DNA of 64,000 bases from Mermis nigrescens (lineage: Eukaryota; Nematoda; Enoplea; Mermithida; Mermithidae), in assembly GCA_036768485.1 (NCBI GenBank), contig JAVLUZ010000167.1, positions 496,001 to 560,000 of the forward strand, read 5' to 3'. Position 1 is the stretch's first letter. The number at the start of each line of letters is the position of its first letter. Below are positions 10,571 to 23,500 of this stretch, in pieces. The position numbers were made by a program, and so were the translations under genes. The notes beneath the pieces are model-generated. The model searched no databases. It was not told where the DNA came from and worked only from the letters and a program-made list of their open reading frames with translations.

Positions 10571-12004
10571 GGCACTGATTATTGGCCAATTTTGGCCCCG
10601 AATTTTTCGTTAAAGGCCAATTTTGGCCAATAACAAGTGCATTAGGGGCCAATATTTGCAAGATTTTAGAATTCTTAAAAAGCTTCGCATCCGTGAGTTT
10701 CGTACCCCGTACTTCCGTGTTGGTTAACTCACGCGCGCACAATGCGCCATACCAAAATTAAGATCAGAAATCAGAAGAATAATACTAATGCTATCTCTTA
10801 TATACAGTATACGCAGTAGAGAATAGCAAGTGAAGAACACACATCATAATAAAAATACAGTAAATAATGATAAACATAATATGTAGAAAAATTAGAACCT
10901 GCTGGAAAAATACTATTTACATTCAAGTAAATGTTATAGAGAATTTCAACCTACCGTAAAGCGTAAGATATCACACGCCGAATCTGTATGTCCACAATTA
11001 AGTACAGTCTGTTTCGTTCATTGGAAAGCTTTTCCGCTGAATTTAGTCCGAATAAACCAGGCTACAAAAGTGACCTATAAGTACATACCTATATGATGCA
11101 GTCTTGCCTCTTAGCAGTATCAAAGATCATAATCATACGTGGGCAGCAAGAAAATTCTGTGGGGGTGCAAGATTTTTTGAAGGTCAAAAAATGGTCCTAA
11201 AAATGGTGGTATGGCGATAAAAACACCATTTTTCGACGTTTCTCATCAGGCACTATCCATTGGCATCAAAAAATTGCGAAAAAAACGAAAAAAATTTTCA
11301 AAAATTGAATTCTGGGGGGTATTTTGGTTTCTGGGGGTGCATACTATCCCAAACCCCCCACGCCCAGGTGTGATCATAATGCAACTAGGTATTCTGTAGA
11401 ATACACCTATTTGCTGTCGCATTAGTATAAAACACTTTTGTAGCCACTTTAAACTTTTCAAAAAACCCTCGACTAAATGAAACACACTATAGTTGCGTAG
11501 GTACCTTTATACGTACCTATTGTCCTGCTACATAGGTAGGTAACCTCTACCTAGCTATTTGAAATCGCATACTGACATGGCATTAGAATATTTATGCACA
11601 CATGTACATACATATGTATTTACGTAGGTACACATATGTAGGATTTTGCAATACGTAAGGCAAACCAACAACAATTAGAAATACCTACCATACAATTCAA
11701 ACTACATAGGCATAAAAGATAGGATAAGCAATCTCTTTCAAACAAAAAATATCAACTGCGTATACTGTATATGTATAACAGATAGCATTAGTATCATTCT
11801 TCAGAATCTTGATAACAATTCCACTATGGCGAGTGTGCGCGCGTGAGTTTACCGACACGAAAGTACGGGGTTCGAAACCCACGGATGTGAAGCTTTTTAA
11901 GAATTTAAAATCTTGCAAATATTGGCCCCTAATGCACGCGTTATTGGCCAATATTGGCCTTTAACGAAAAATTCGGGGTCAACATTGGCCAATAATCAGT
12001 GCCT
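10571..12004. mobile_element. Family K, large inverted-repeat element
   Basis: Arms of about 270 bp (10571-10840 and 11735-12004) are inverted copies, starting GGCACTGATTATTGGCC and holding repeated TTGGCCAA palindromes. Near-identical 8-mers CGATGGAA and CGACGGAA flank it. The right arm carries a perfect Pol III B-box, GGTTCGAAACC, near 11869. A family C MITE sits in the middle. Confidence 0.8.
11134..11372 (+). mobile_element. Family C MITE, copy 4
   Basis: 239 bp with a perfect duplication ATCATAAT (11126-11133, 11373-11380). Sits between the arms of family K. Confidence 0.94.
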
Positions 12005-12442
12005 CGACGGAAAGCATACCTATTTCGCATAAGTATATCTTAGCAATTTTAGTCTTGCCTCCCCTTCCCAAAACAAAATCCTGTATACGGGCTTGAACGA
12101 GTTTATAACAAATACGAATCTGATTAAAATACAAAGCCAACGTTGATCTGTATCTCCTTTTGTTCAGTCGCTGTTTTATTAAATATTTGTGTTTTAGCAA
12201 ATTTTGTGTATTATTTCTAGGCAACACATATTTTATTGTCTTGTCATAATTCATATCAATATTACACGAATGTTGTGCATGTAGGTATTAGTAACAGGAC
12301 ACACGAGTCAATGGAATGAAAAATTAAAAAAAAATTACAAAAACAAAAAAAAACAAAGCTCGCGTCGCTTGCTTCGCTAGTATTTCTACAAAGAGTAACG
12401 GACGGAATTTACAATACTGGAAAGTGTAAATTTTCTAAAAAA

Positions 12443-12958
12443 AGACATTTTCTAGCCGTCTTTAGGATGGGGAGTCCATATTAGAAAGAATTAGGTGGCG
12501 GTCAGCATTATTGACCGAGTTATAGGCTGTTGAAATTCACGTGCTAAAAATTGGCGAAAACAGGGAAAAATGGCGTTTGGGGTATTTTCAGTTTTCAATT
12601 TGTGGCGACAGCAATTGCTTACGGATTCAGATTGGTGCCAGACATGGGCTAAGCCTAAGGCATAAATGGAGCACAAATTGCTCCGCTCGCTTTGCTCAAT
12701 CCGCAATTTTCGCTCCATTTATCTCAGGCTTAGCCCATGTGCTGGCATCAATGTGAATGCACATAACCCCGCTCAGTCACAGTCTCCCGACGCTTCGAAG
12801 ACTAATTCGAAACATTCCCAAATGCAGAGCTTACTTTTCTCCTATCCTTAAACACATGAACTTCAACAGCCTATAGCTCGATTAATATTGCCGACCGCCA
12901 CCTAATTCTTTCAAATATATGAACTCTCCACCCCAAACCCAATTAGAAAATGTCCCTG
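12443..12958. mobile_element. Family J foldback element
   Basis: Outer arms of about 100 bp (12443-12545 and 12853-12958) are inverted, including AATTAGGTGGCGGTCAGC and GACCGCCACCTAATT. In the centre (about 12628-12755) is a second hairpin with ATGGGCTAAGCCT arms and a loop of GCTCCGCTCGCTTTGCTC type, similar to the hairpin of family I. Confidence 0.8.
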
Positions 12959-13169
12959 TCATAATATTCCAAGACTTCCAACCTCCTCTACTTTAGCCAA
13001 AGTAACTATTATGACGTCATCAGACAAACTAATGCTTGTATCCTCGACCTAAGCGGGAGCAATACAGTGGGAGAACTACCACCTTCATAAATATAAGCCA
13101 AAGCCTAGGAAAAATCAAGCAGTTTGAAATAATCAATAACTGTTGTGACTACACTCTGCACAACAGCAG

Positions 13170-13917
13170 CTACTATTCTGTATGAGTGCCGCTTTGCTCG
13201 CTCCTCTCGTTGCGTCCCATTACTCGGGCTTAAGTATTTTAAGCGCTGGCACCAATATTCTGGTCAGTTATGAATACACATTACTATGCCTAAGCCTAAT
13301 AAGCAAGTAAATCAATGCAAAACAATCAGAATAACTTGCTCTCAGTATCGAAATAAACCAGCCTTAGTCGATTGCTTAAGGTTAGGGCCGTATTTTAGGG
13401 AGGCGGCTGCCTTCCCCCTTATCAGGAATAAAAATTTTGAAAGGTAAGATAATGCATGGAAAGATGGGAAAATCGCATGTCTTTGTCGCAAAATCTTCGA
13501 ATTTTCGGCGCTTTGCTTCAGATATGAAGTATTTTTCATTATTTTGGCCCAAGCGCGACCAGAAAATGACACTTTTTATTGCCTTTTGAGTTGGAAAAAA
13601 TTTTCTGAAAAAAAGTTTGAAGTTTATTGTCTTAATGGATAGATTATGTTGAGAAACGTCGAGAGATGCGGTTTTTGCGCGCTACCTTGACGAATTTTTC
13701 GAGATATAGACCATTTTATGTTGGCTTCGCCCCTTCCCCTTGGCCGGATCATGGATACGGTCCGGTCCTGGTTAAGGTTCTGGGCTTTTGAGGAAAAGGT
13801 CCACATTTCGAATCCGATTGCCAGCAACATTCTTTCGTTTCCTCAGATGCTACTGAATGCATACATACGCCCTTATAATATGACTATGTTAATACATATG
13901 TGAACCTGCAGCACGAA
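13170..13917. mobile_element. Family I second copy, inverted and split by family F
   Basis: Half of the hairpin (GCGCTGGCACCAATATTCTG), then the AGCCTTAGTCGATTG tRNA-like start, an inserted family F MITE (about 13384-13767), the rest of the tRNA-like module (GGTCCACATTTCGAATCCG at 13798), and the terminal repeat CATATGTGAACCTG. One side of the hairpin is missing. Confidence 0.75.
13384..13767 (+). mobile_element. Family F MITE, copy 1
   Basis: AGGGCCGTATTTTAGGG to GGATACGGTCCGG, with GGCGCTTTGC at 13506. Inserted in the tRNA-like part of family I; TTAAGGTT is present on both sides. Confidence 0.82.
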
Positions 13918-14404
13918 TGCCAATTATCTAAATTATTACCTAATTAATTTGTTGCCGTACTTACGTGCAGCAAATCGATCACTACCTTTTTTCAAGCAAT
14001 CTAATGTTTCAATAAGTCGAGTCTAGATTCATAATTATATATTTTTATATAATGAAAAATAAAAAAAGGTTTGAATAGTGGTATCAAGACTGTTTGTACT
14101 TCAATATTTTACGCTCTGGTTTGAACCTTTGAGACATTTAGTTTCACCTTTTATAGTCGTTGTGGTTTAGATCGAATCCTTTGTCGTGCCGTAAATTGAT
14201 GTGAGATAAAAAAGGTATAACCTATGAATAACAGTCAATTTTGGGATATATTGCAACTATAAAGTATCCAGTTCCTAGCTCAGACGACAAGTATTTTACT
14301 GAAATGCGCAAAAAAGTCCTGTACAAAGCATGTATACGTGTTGATTTATATATGTTTGTGCTGTAATTGTTTTGATTTAGGGTTTGTTTGAATTACATCT
14401 ATTC

Positions 14405-14524
14405 ATGTCCAAAAAATACGTAATGTGGTCCAAGGAGCGCAAAAATGAAAAAGGTATCAAGAAATCTGCATCACTTGCTGTTCGAGTCACAACTATGGAT
14501 GCCGAATTAGAATTTAGCCTTGAG
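14405..14524 (+). CDS. Mer: Merlin exon 1 (residues 1-40)
   Basis: Begins at ATG 14405 and ends GAG|gtaaaa, phase 0. Carries a basic leader and the first F1 strand, [17 protein letters not shown], matching the VRI-TMDAEMEF region of Merlins. The leader [18 protein letters not shown] is unlike other Merlins I recall, so the exact start is less certain. A 5' untranslated exon could splice at the ttttgatttag before 14381. Confidence 0.85.
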
Positions 14525-17500
14525 GTAAAACGAATAATTTTTCGGTTGAAAAGGGTATTAAATACATTAACAAGCGGACATGCATTCTGCTCACTTATGA
14601 CTGGTTTAAGATTTAATTTTGTTTTTTTAATTTTAATTTTGATTTTGTTTTTTAATTTTGATTTTTTAATTTTATTTAATTTAAAATTTAATTTAATTTA
14701 ATTTTATATTTAATTTTAATTTTGAATTTTATTTATTTAATTTTGATTTAATTTTGATTTAATTTATTTAATTTCATTTTTTTAATTTTGCATCTTTATA
14801 TTTCAATTAGTATTTTTCAAATTGAATCCATGAATCCGTCCAGCTTTTGTACTAGCCTTTTTCGTTGATAAGCTATTGCCTAGATGTAGCTACGATAGTC
14901 TCGAAAGATGGTAAAAAATTTCAAAATAGCATAAGATATCTACCTGAATTCAATGCTTGAAAATAATTTTTAAATATACATTCGTGCAAAAATTTCTTTT
15001 ATAAATTTGATTCTGTACGCAAATACATATTTTCTCATGATATTTTGCTTCTTTCAGTCAGAACGCCCTCTCTTGCTTGTCTTTATCCATCTCTTTTTTA
15101 CTCGCTCATGTTCATAACAAGCAAATGACAATGAACGTCATGAGTACCTAATTGTTTTTTAGCATAACAAATTATTTTCCGTGATAAATAAGATAAATGT
15201 CATCTGATAATATTCATGCATTCTAAGCACTGAGTTGACGGATAAATTGTGGTAAGGCTGCATTGTTGCTGAGACGAATGAAAACTAAAACGAAGTGTGG
15301 CAGGGAGATTAAGTAGAGGGATCGAATCGTGAAATGTGCTTTTTTAGTTCCTATCGCAAGCATTGATTGATTCCTGCCCAGGTGAATTTTTTCTGGCATC
15401 TGAGCAATAGATAAATGCTATAGTTTTTAGGCATATATGCACATAAGGAGGGGTGAGAGTGGGATTTACACTCCGCTGACGGGTTCAAAAGTAAAATACT
15501 GTCCAGCAGTTTGACCCGGAAATGACGTATTTTAAGGCGAATTCGACTTAAGAATAGCCAAAAACGCAATTTACTGTAATAAAAATTCTGTACGCCTTTC
15601 TGACCCCAAAACAACGGAAACTTGATGCGTTTAAACCACCAATTTTCTATGGTATGCCACAACGTGCAGACCAGGTCAAATTTTCGGGACTTATTTTGGA
15701 CCAAAAATTAAACTGGCGCAATCATGTAGAGGTCAAATGTCAGAAGGCTGTTAATGCATTCTGGTAATGTCGTAGAGCTGTAGGAAAATCCTGGGGTCTA
15801 TCACCACAGGTCATGCGATGGCTTTTCGTGTCTGTGACTAGACCCATGATCACCTATGCTTCACTAATCTGGTGGCCTCGTGCACACTTGTCTACTGTGA
15901 AATGTCAGCTTAGTCATTTACATAGAATGGCTTGCCTCAGCATTTGTAGTGCCATGTGCACCACACCGACTGCAGCCATGGAAGTCTTGCTGGACCTGCC
16001 TCCCCTGCATATCTTTGTGGAGGGTTGTGCAAGGGCAGCTGCATATCGACTAAACATAGCTGGCAGTTGGAATGCAAAAGACAAGGTTGTTGGTCACAAT
16101 ACTGTTTGGGCTAAGGCCAATAGGCCAGTACTCAAAATGCCAAGTGACTTTATTGTACCAAAATTTATTTTTGGTAGAATTTATACCATTCAGTTTCCCA
16201 CTAGGGATGACTGGGAAAAATCTAGAGTGAATATTCTCTCGCCTCCTGGAATTGTCTGCTACACTGATGGATCACGCTTTGTGAATACCTCAGGCGCGGG
16301 CATCTATTTCCAGAAGTCTAATCAGATGCGGTATTTTACCTTAGGCAGTATGTGTACTGTCTTTCAGGCAGAAATACTCGCTATTTTACAATGCTGCCGT
16401 AGCAGAGAATTGATGGCCCTCAGAAATGAGAACATCTTTATTTGCTCTGACAGTCAATCTGCTCTGAAGTCACTTCTATCTCCAAAAGTGTCTTCAAAGT
16501 TAGTTCTCGAGTGTGTTCTTGCTTTGCAAGAACTCTCGCAGGACAACAATGTCAAATTATTATGGGTCCCAGGTTACTGCGGCATTGAGGGCAATGAATT
16601 TGCGGATCATGCTGCAAAAATGGGATCAGCACGTAGACACGTTGGCCCAGAACCGGTAGTTGCTGTCTCCAGAGCTGTTGCCAAGGCTGACATCAACAGC
16701 TGGGTCAGGGAACAACATGTTCAATACTGGAGTGAGCAAAAGACTTGCCGTCGGGCCAGATCCTTTATGGAGAGGCCATGCAAGAAAATAGCCAGCGCCT
16801 TGATCAGCTTAGATCGTAAGCTGCTTAAGACAGTAAGTGGTCTCTTAACTGGACACTGTCACCTCAACAGACACCTATGTACTATTGGGGTCTCCGACAA
16901 CCCCAAATGCGCAAAATGTCTGCTCCTTCCTTTGTCACTGCCCTGGGTTTGATAAGTTAAGAGCTAGGTTCTTCCATGCTCCACATATTGAACCCTCGGC
17001 CGTTTTACAGGAGCCTGTAGCTCAACTTTTGGGGTTTATTAAAGCCTCAAAACGTTTGTGCGACTAGCTCTCAAAAGTTTCTGTGGGGTACACAATGGGC
17101 TTCTTAGCCCGCGTGAAGGACTTGCGCCCACCCCTTTATCACTATCACTATCACTGACCCCAAAATCTCGATTTTTACCCCTCGTTAGCCAACTTGACCT
17201 TGTGCATCTTTGTTTATAGCTAAAATATATATGTTCGTTGCTAAAAGTATTTTTCATCAAAAGTCGAAATTTTCCAATTCACATCTCATGCTTAGTTACT
17301 CAATTTTTCTTTGCCTCATTGCTATTTTATTTTATACATCTCTAGATTTAGATACTGTTTAGCTCTGTTAAGATCGTTTTCGAATTAAATTTTCTATGTA
17401 TCGCCGTGACGTTTAGTGTGGATTTTATAATTTAAGTGGAAAATTGTATGATGACTTATTATGTAGTTATGTAGCAATAATAAATAATATAACATATTTA

Positions 17501-20500
17501 ATACACATCATGTAGCAAAGTACCTAATATCGTTGTGTTTGCCTTAGTTAATTTGTATTTGCGAAATGTAGTTTCGTTATACACATTTTATGTAATATAT
17601 TATTTAATATGTATTTGTTACATGTTTACTTCATATATTTATATTTTATACTTTGTTACTTTATATTTTATGGTCTATGCTTCATTTGAAAATAGTCGGC
17701 ATTCATCCTCTCTTCAAGATTATAAATGTATTGCAAAACTTTTGTACGAACATTCATTTTACAATACAGAGGAATACAAGTGGACGTGATTTGTTCGACC
17801 TTGTCTGTCGAACCATTGGCTTAAGAGAAGTTTGGTATTTTGGATTGCAGTTTATGTCGATGAAAGGCGCGTATGAGTGGCTAAACATAGACAAAAAGGT
17901 AGGTGTGCGTAGATGAAATATAGCAGCTCAAAATTTTGGCTGGGGTTTGTCGGCAATATTATACAGGAAAATGAGAATGTAGATATGTACTTATATCGTT
18001 ACCTCAGATTATCGAAAATAATTTATATGTATGTCCAATTTCCTCTCATATGGACTTTTATATTAAAAGTCTAAAAGTACAGTCTAGTTTTCGATAAAAG
18101 ATCGAAAAAATGGAAAACGCGAAAAAAATTGGAAAAGGCGTGACTATTTAAATTTTGGCTAAATATTTGGAACAGGATGAAGCAAATTTAAAACTATTGT
18201 TTTGTAGGAATTGAGGATGGCCGACCTTGGGTTGATTTCACAAATCCGTATTTTGTGTACACGTACTTGCGGACCGTATTCAGGATTTCATTTCAGGGCC
18301 GAAATAAAAAAATTGGAAAACAAAAGATACCCACCATCAGGAGGTAGGCAGAAATGAAGGCATTTTCATGCGTTTCCCCCTGGAGAAGCAGAAGTTCAGA
18401 GTTAATCGAAAAAAATTTCGCAGTTTTGGAATATTGCGAAGAAAAAAAATACCTATCGAAAATTAATAATCGCAGAAACACGTAAGCATCTTGGCATGCT
18501 TTGCCCATTATGTCTAATTTAAGCCCTAACTTTTTAAATACTTTCCGTACATTTAACGGCTCGAAATTTTAAGTTGGGGGTCTCCGGTCATTTTTAGGAG
18601 GGGGTAAATGACCTTCAATTTTTAGTCAAAACGGCCAAAACACCCTAAAATGGCCAAAAATGTACTGTTTTTCAAAAAATTGTGGGGGGGGGGTCAAAAA
18701 TTTTCTGGCTTTGGGAGATTGGAGGGACGACCAACTTTGGGGTGGTCGATCTCTATTGTAACATGTATGCTACATATATATCTATGTTCATAAACTAGAA
18801 ATTCGACGCGGAACACCAAAAATTTTTTGGTTTGTTAGCCAAAAGTACGTTAAAAACCTGCTTTGGCGGTCAGAATTTTAGTTTTGTCCTTCAGAGGTTC
18901 TTTTGAAAAAGAAAACTTCTATTTTGTATGAGTGGCGTTTGTCCCCTTTAACCCTGCTGACTACGGCCAGATTACATGTTCCTATGACTATTGTAATAAA
19001 GAAGCAGAGTTGGCCAAGAGCCAAATCGGACTTTTATGTTAAAGTGTGAAATTAATTTTTGTCTTCTACACTAATTCTTAATTAAAAAGATCGTATGGTG
19101 CTAAAATAAATTTTAAATGTGGTGAAAACTACGTGGTTACATAGTTTGCAGTCCTATTCGCATAAGATTTTTGACTACTTCAAAACTAAATGTGTGGCGC
19201 TCATGGCAATGACTACGTTGTATTGTAATGCTGTTCAATTTTTTCCGTCAGGGAAAAATAGTTTGTAGCAAAATTAATTGTTTCTAACGTTTTGTGTACG
19301 AGGGTTGTCCCAGAAATTCGTTTTAGCTGTCTAATAACTTTTTTCCATTAGAGTCATCAACACGCGGTTTTTCGCTCGTTATTCTGCAACTTATGCTTTA
19401 CTTCCTTGAACTCGTCATTTCTTCTTCTGTTTTCTCCGCTTTCCAGTAAAACAATTTTTTTTACCATAGATTAAAAATTGGTGTAAAATACTGGGAAAAT
19501 AGCCCTAAACAGAAGGTCCATGACTCCATTCTTCAAGGAATAAATCAATATTTCAGCTGAGAGAATGCAACTTTATAAAGCACTTTTTAGAATGATTTTT
19601 ATTCATGCATTTGTGATTCAGCAAAAATTTGTCAAAATCAGCAAAAATTGAGTTTTAGCGGAAACTGCAGCACTAGAAAGAGAAAATAAATCACAATGGG
19701 ATTTTTGCTAATGCATCAATGAAAGTCACAAACGGTCTTTGTTTTACCAAAATTTTGAGATCAAATGCTAATCAGTGCCTAAGCGGCGACAAGATAAAAC
19801 TCGTTTTTCTTACCCAAAGAAGTAAGGTCTGTATTCTTAAAAATTTTTCTAGAATAGGCGAAAAAAATAGTAAAAATGGTGACTTTAGTAATGTAAAGCA
19901 GAAGTTGCGTCACCATATGCAAAAGAACCGCATGTTAATATCTCTTATACAAAAAGTTATTAGACAGCTTGAACGAAGTTTTGGGACAACCCTCGTACCT
20001 ACATATACATATGCTTCATAACGCCGCGTCCTCAACAATTTTCTCTCTAGGTTTTGAAACAAAACGTGAAGAAGAGCGAAAACGGTTTTCATTTCATTTT
20101 GCTAGTCAAATATTTCCCAGAAGATGTCTCCGAAGAGCTTATACAAGATTTAACCCAGCATCTGTTTTTCTTGCAAGTGAAACAGTCTATCTTGAATATG
20201 GACATTTATTGCCCACCAGAGGCCTCCGTTTTGTTGGCCTCGTATGCTGTTCAAGCAAAGGTATTGAATGTGAATGCTCTTAAAACATGCTCACCCAGCA
20301 AAGCATAGATGCATAAGGTTAGGGTCGGCAGGGGAAGCAAGATCCCGGGAACCAAACCAGTAAATTAAGTGTTCACGATTTTTTTGCTATTCAAACGATA
20401 AAAATGGTCAAAATAGCCTATAAAACGCCTTTTCTTAGTAATACCGCATTTTTAAAGCATTTTCAATCCATGTTGACTGCATCACATCGCTTTTAACACA

Positions 20501-23500
20501 GAAAATGTAGACATTCATAAATTTTGTGCGTTTCTTGAGTGAAGAAAATTTTGTACCGGAAAATTTTTGACTTTATTACTGCTTCTGTCGTCAAAAATGA
20601 TGCAGAAAAGGATCCGTCAGCTTGCCCGGAGGACCGTTCTGACTGACGCTCCAGCGAGCGTCGTCATACCCCCTATGTGCATCTTCGTCGGGCAATAAGC
20701 ACAGATTAGTTTTTAGGCACTATTATATTCCTCTTGGCCCGAAAATCATTCGTCAGGTACACACATGCAGACTGGGGGTGTGGGGGTATTCCCCTACCAC
20801 AACTTTTGAAAGGCATACCCCCTCAGGCCATTTGCGGACCAATACCTATTGTTGGAATTATAAAAGAGCGCCAAACGATGCAATGCAAACTCATGCTTTT
20901 AGCGCCATAAATCGCCGTAAAAATTGACTGTTTACCCCTCCCCGAGGAAACTCGGTTTACCCCTTCCCAGAACTTTTGACCGCGTGCATCTATGGTCAGG
21001 TAAAAAAATAAAATAAACAATATTAAAATAAATCACCATAAAATAAAATATTCATTTTTAAAAGCACGTCCATCTAGTATTGCAGAATGCAAATATGTAG
21101 TTAATTGCAAATTAGATGATTTCTGATTTTTTTCGCACTATTTTTGAGACATTGCTTATCTTTACAAAATGAAACAAGCTCAGTGGCGATATCTAAAACT
21201 TAATATGGTACCCAATGCATTGGAGGCATGAAACAAGAATTATGCATTTCAACTAAATGCATCCCTTTTAGAATGGCACATCTGGTGGGACTACCACCAT
21301 TTACCTGGAACTCGGATGGAAAGAACTAGTGGCCATTGTATAGGTACATAGGATCCAAAGTCACTTGAGTTAAATATTTCTGTCTTAAATCTTTTTTCGA
21401 CTAGGTTTCTTGCTGAGATTCAACAGGGGCACGGTTGTACATAAGTGGTTTATGAATCTGTGAAATCACATCAGTTTAATTAAGTCGTGGCTTTATCATT
21501 GTAGACATAATCATACATGCGCAGCTATGAAATTCTGGGGAGGTTAAAACAAATAGATCTGTAGTGCTTTTTCGTGCTTAAACACGATGCTTACGAGCCG
21601 AAAACATCATTTTTCGGCGTTTTTGGCGATGCTCTTTCTTTTTAACGATAGAATTAAAATATTGTTAAGGTAAAATTTAAATTTAAGTATAGTATAGTCA
21701 ATCCGAAATTGCCGTCTGGCTGCACCGAAACACTTTTAAACTGCATAATACATAGATCATTAAAATGCTTAAAACGGGGTATTTTGCGATTTTTTTGAAA
21801 ATCGATGATTTTTGGTGTTGAAAACTTTTTCCAGGGAAGAACCCTCAGATCATGTATGGGCGTAACTGGTCAACATGATCTGAGGGTTCTTCCCCTGGAA
21901 AAAGTTTTCAACACCAAAAATCATCGATTTTCCATGCTCTTTCTTTTTGACGATAGAAATAAAATATTGTTAAGGTAAAATTTAAATTTAAGTATAGTAT
22001 AGTCAATCCGAAATTATAGTCAATCCGAAATTGCTGTTTGGCTGTACCGAAACACTTTTAAACTGCATTATACATAGATCACTAAAATGCTTAAAACGGG
22101 GTATTTTGCGATTTTTTTTGGAAAATCGATGATTTTTGGTGTTGAAAACTTTTTCCAGGGGAAGAACCCTCAGATCATGTATGGGCGCAACTGGGGAGCT
22201 TCAATCCGATGCGGTTTCGACTTATTATGTTAATTAACAAGCTGATTTTCATAATGAAATTATTTTATCTGATGATAAATAAATGAAGAGCATAGGTACG
22301 CCAGGTCAAACTTCAAGTGGGGGGGGTCAAAACCGAAAATTGCTAGATAGCTGAGTGCTTCGTAAAAACGGCTCTATATTCCTTTTTGGCTCAGAAAATT
22401 AGCTATATGTATAGCCTTTTTGGGCTCAGAGAACTAATTATATAGCTTTTTTGAACTCACAAACATAGCTACCTAGCCTTTGCGGACTAAAAATAGCTAT
22501 TCAACCCTTCTTGGAGTCGAGATAATGTAGCTATATATTAGGGATGTCCCATGCCCCGGCCCCGGCCCCGGTGCCGGGGCCTCTGCCCCGGCACCGGGCC
22601 GGGGCAAGGCTTGCCCCGGCCCGGGGCTAGAAGTGTATTGTAATGCAGAAAGACACAAAGACATTAGGTCGATGAAGTAAATGAAATATCGAAAGAGCGT
22701 GCGCAAAAGTTTTATTTCATTGGATATAATCGAAGCAATGAGTAATGAATGAGATAAATATTCGTAATTAATTGCTTTCAGATTTTTCGCTAAATATACT
22801 AAAGCCTCAAGTTTATCAGGCAACAAGCGCGTTCTAAAATCTGAGTATGTGTTTCCACTAGTGCTGAAAAGTCGTTCACTAGCAACGCTGGTTGGTGGAG
22901 CAGACAAATACTAAAAAGTTTCTTATTTGTCTAGTCTAAGAGAGTAAACAATATTTGTTCGATTACTTACGAACATGATATTTTCGAAATCGGACGCAGT
23001 ACCGGTTAAAGTGATCTTGCGCTGTTAACACCGTGATCCTGAAGGTCGAGATTCTATTTTTTCCTCAGCCTCGTCTTCATTGCCGATAATACCAAGCATT
23101 TCGGTTGTTATATCTGACCTAATCCTTAATAAATTAAGAATTTTTATTTAAAGTTTTAATTTTTTCACAATTAAGAAATAGATTTTTATAATTTTAAATA
23201 TGTGTTTTGTGCGGAACCTGCGCGTACTTACGTCGGGTCAAATGTTATGCGAATAAATAGACGCGCTTGATCCTATTCTATTACTGTCCGCACTGAAATT
23301 CATCTCTTAAGTTTAAGTACCTACGTTTGCTGCGTCTCAAGTGTCAAATGATCTAACACCTTTACTAGAATTGCGAAGAAAGTGATTAGGTCGCGTTAAA
23401 TGGAAGTAGGAAGGATTCAGCATAAAATAAGCACGAGCTGACGCGCTTTAGTATGACGTAATTTAAGCGATGTTAGGAAATACAACTGACAATCTGGATA

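Larger units (their letters stand above)
12959..14404. other. Spacer before Merlin
   Basis: Family I copy 2 fills 13170-13917. In 13918-14404 I see no exon and no clear promoter elements. A 5' untranslated exon or promoter of Merlin may lie here but cannot be supported. Confidence 0.5.
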
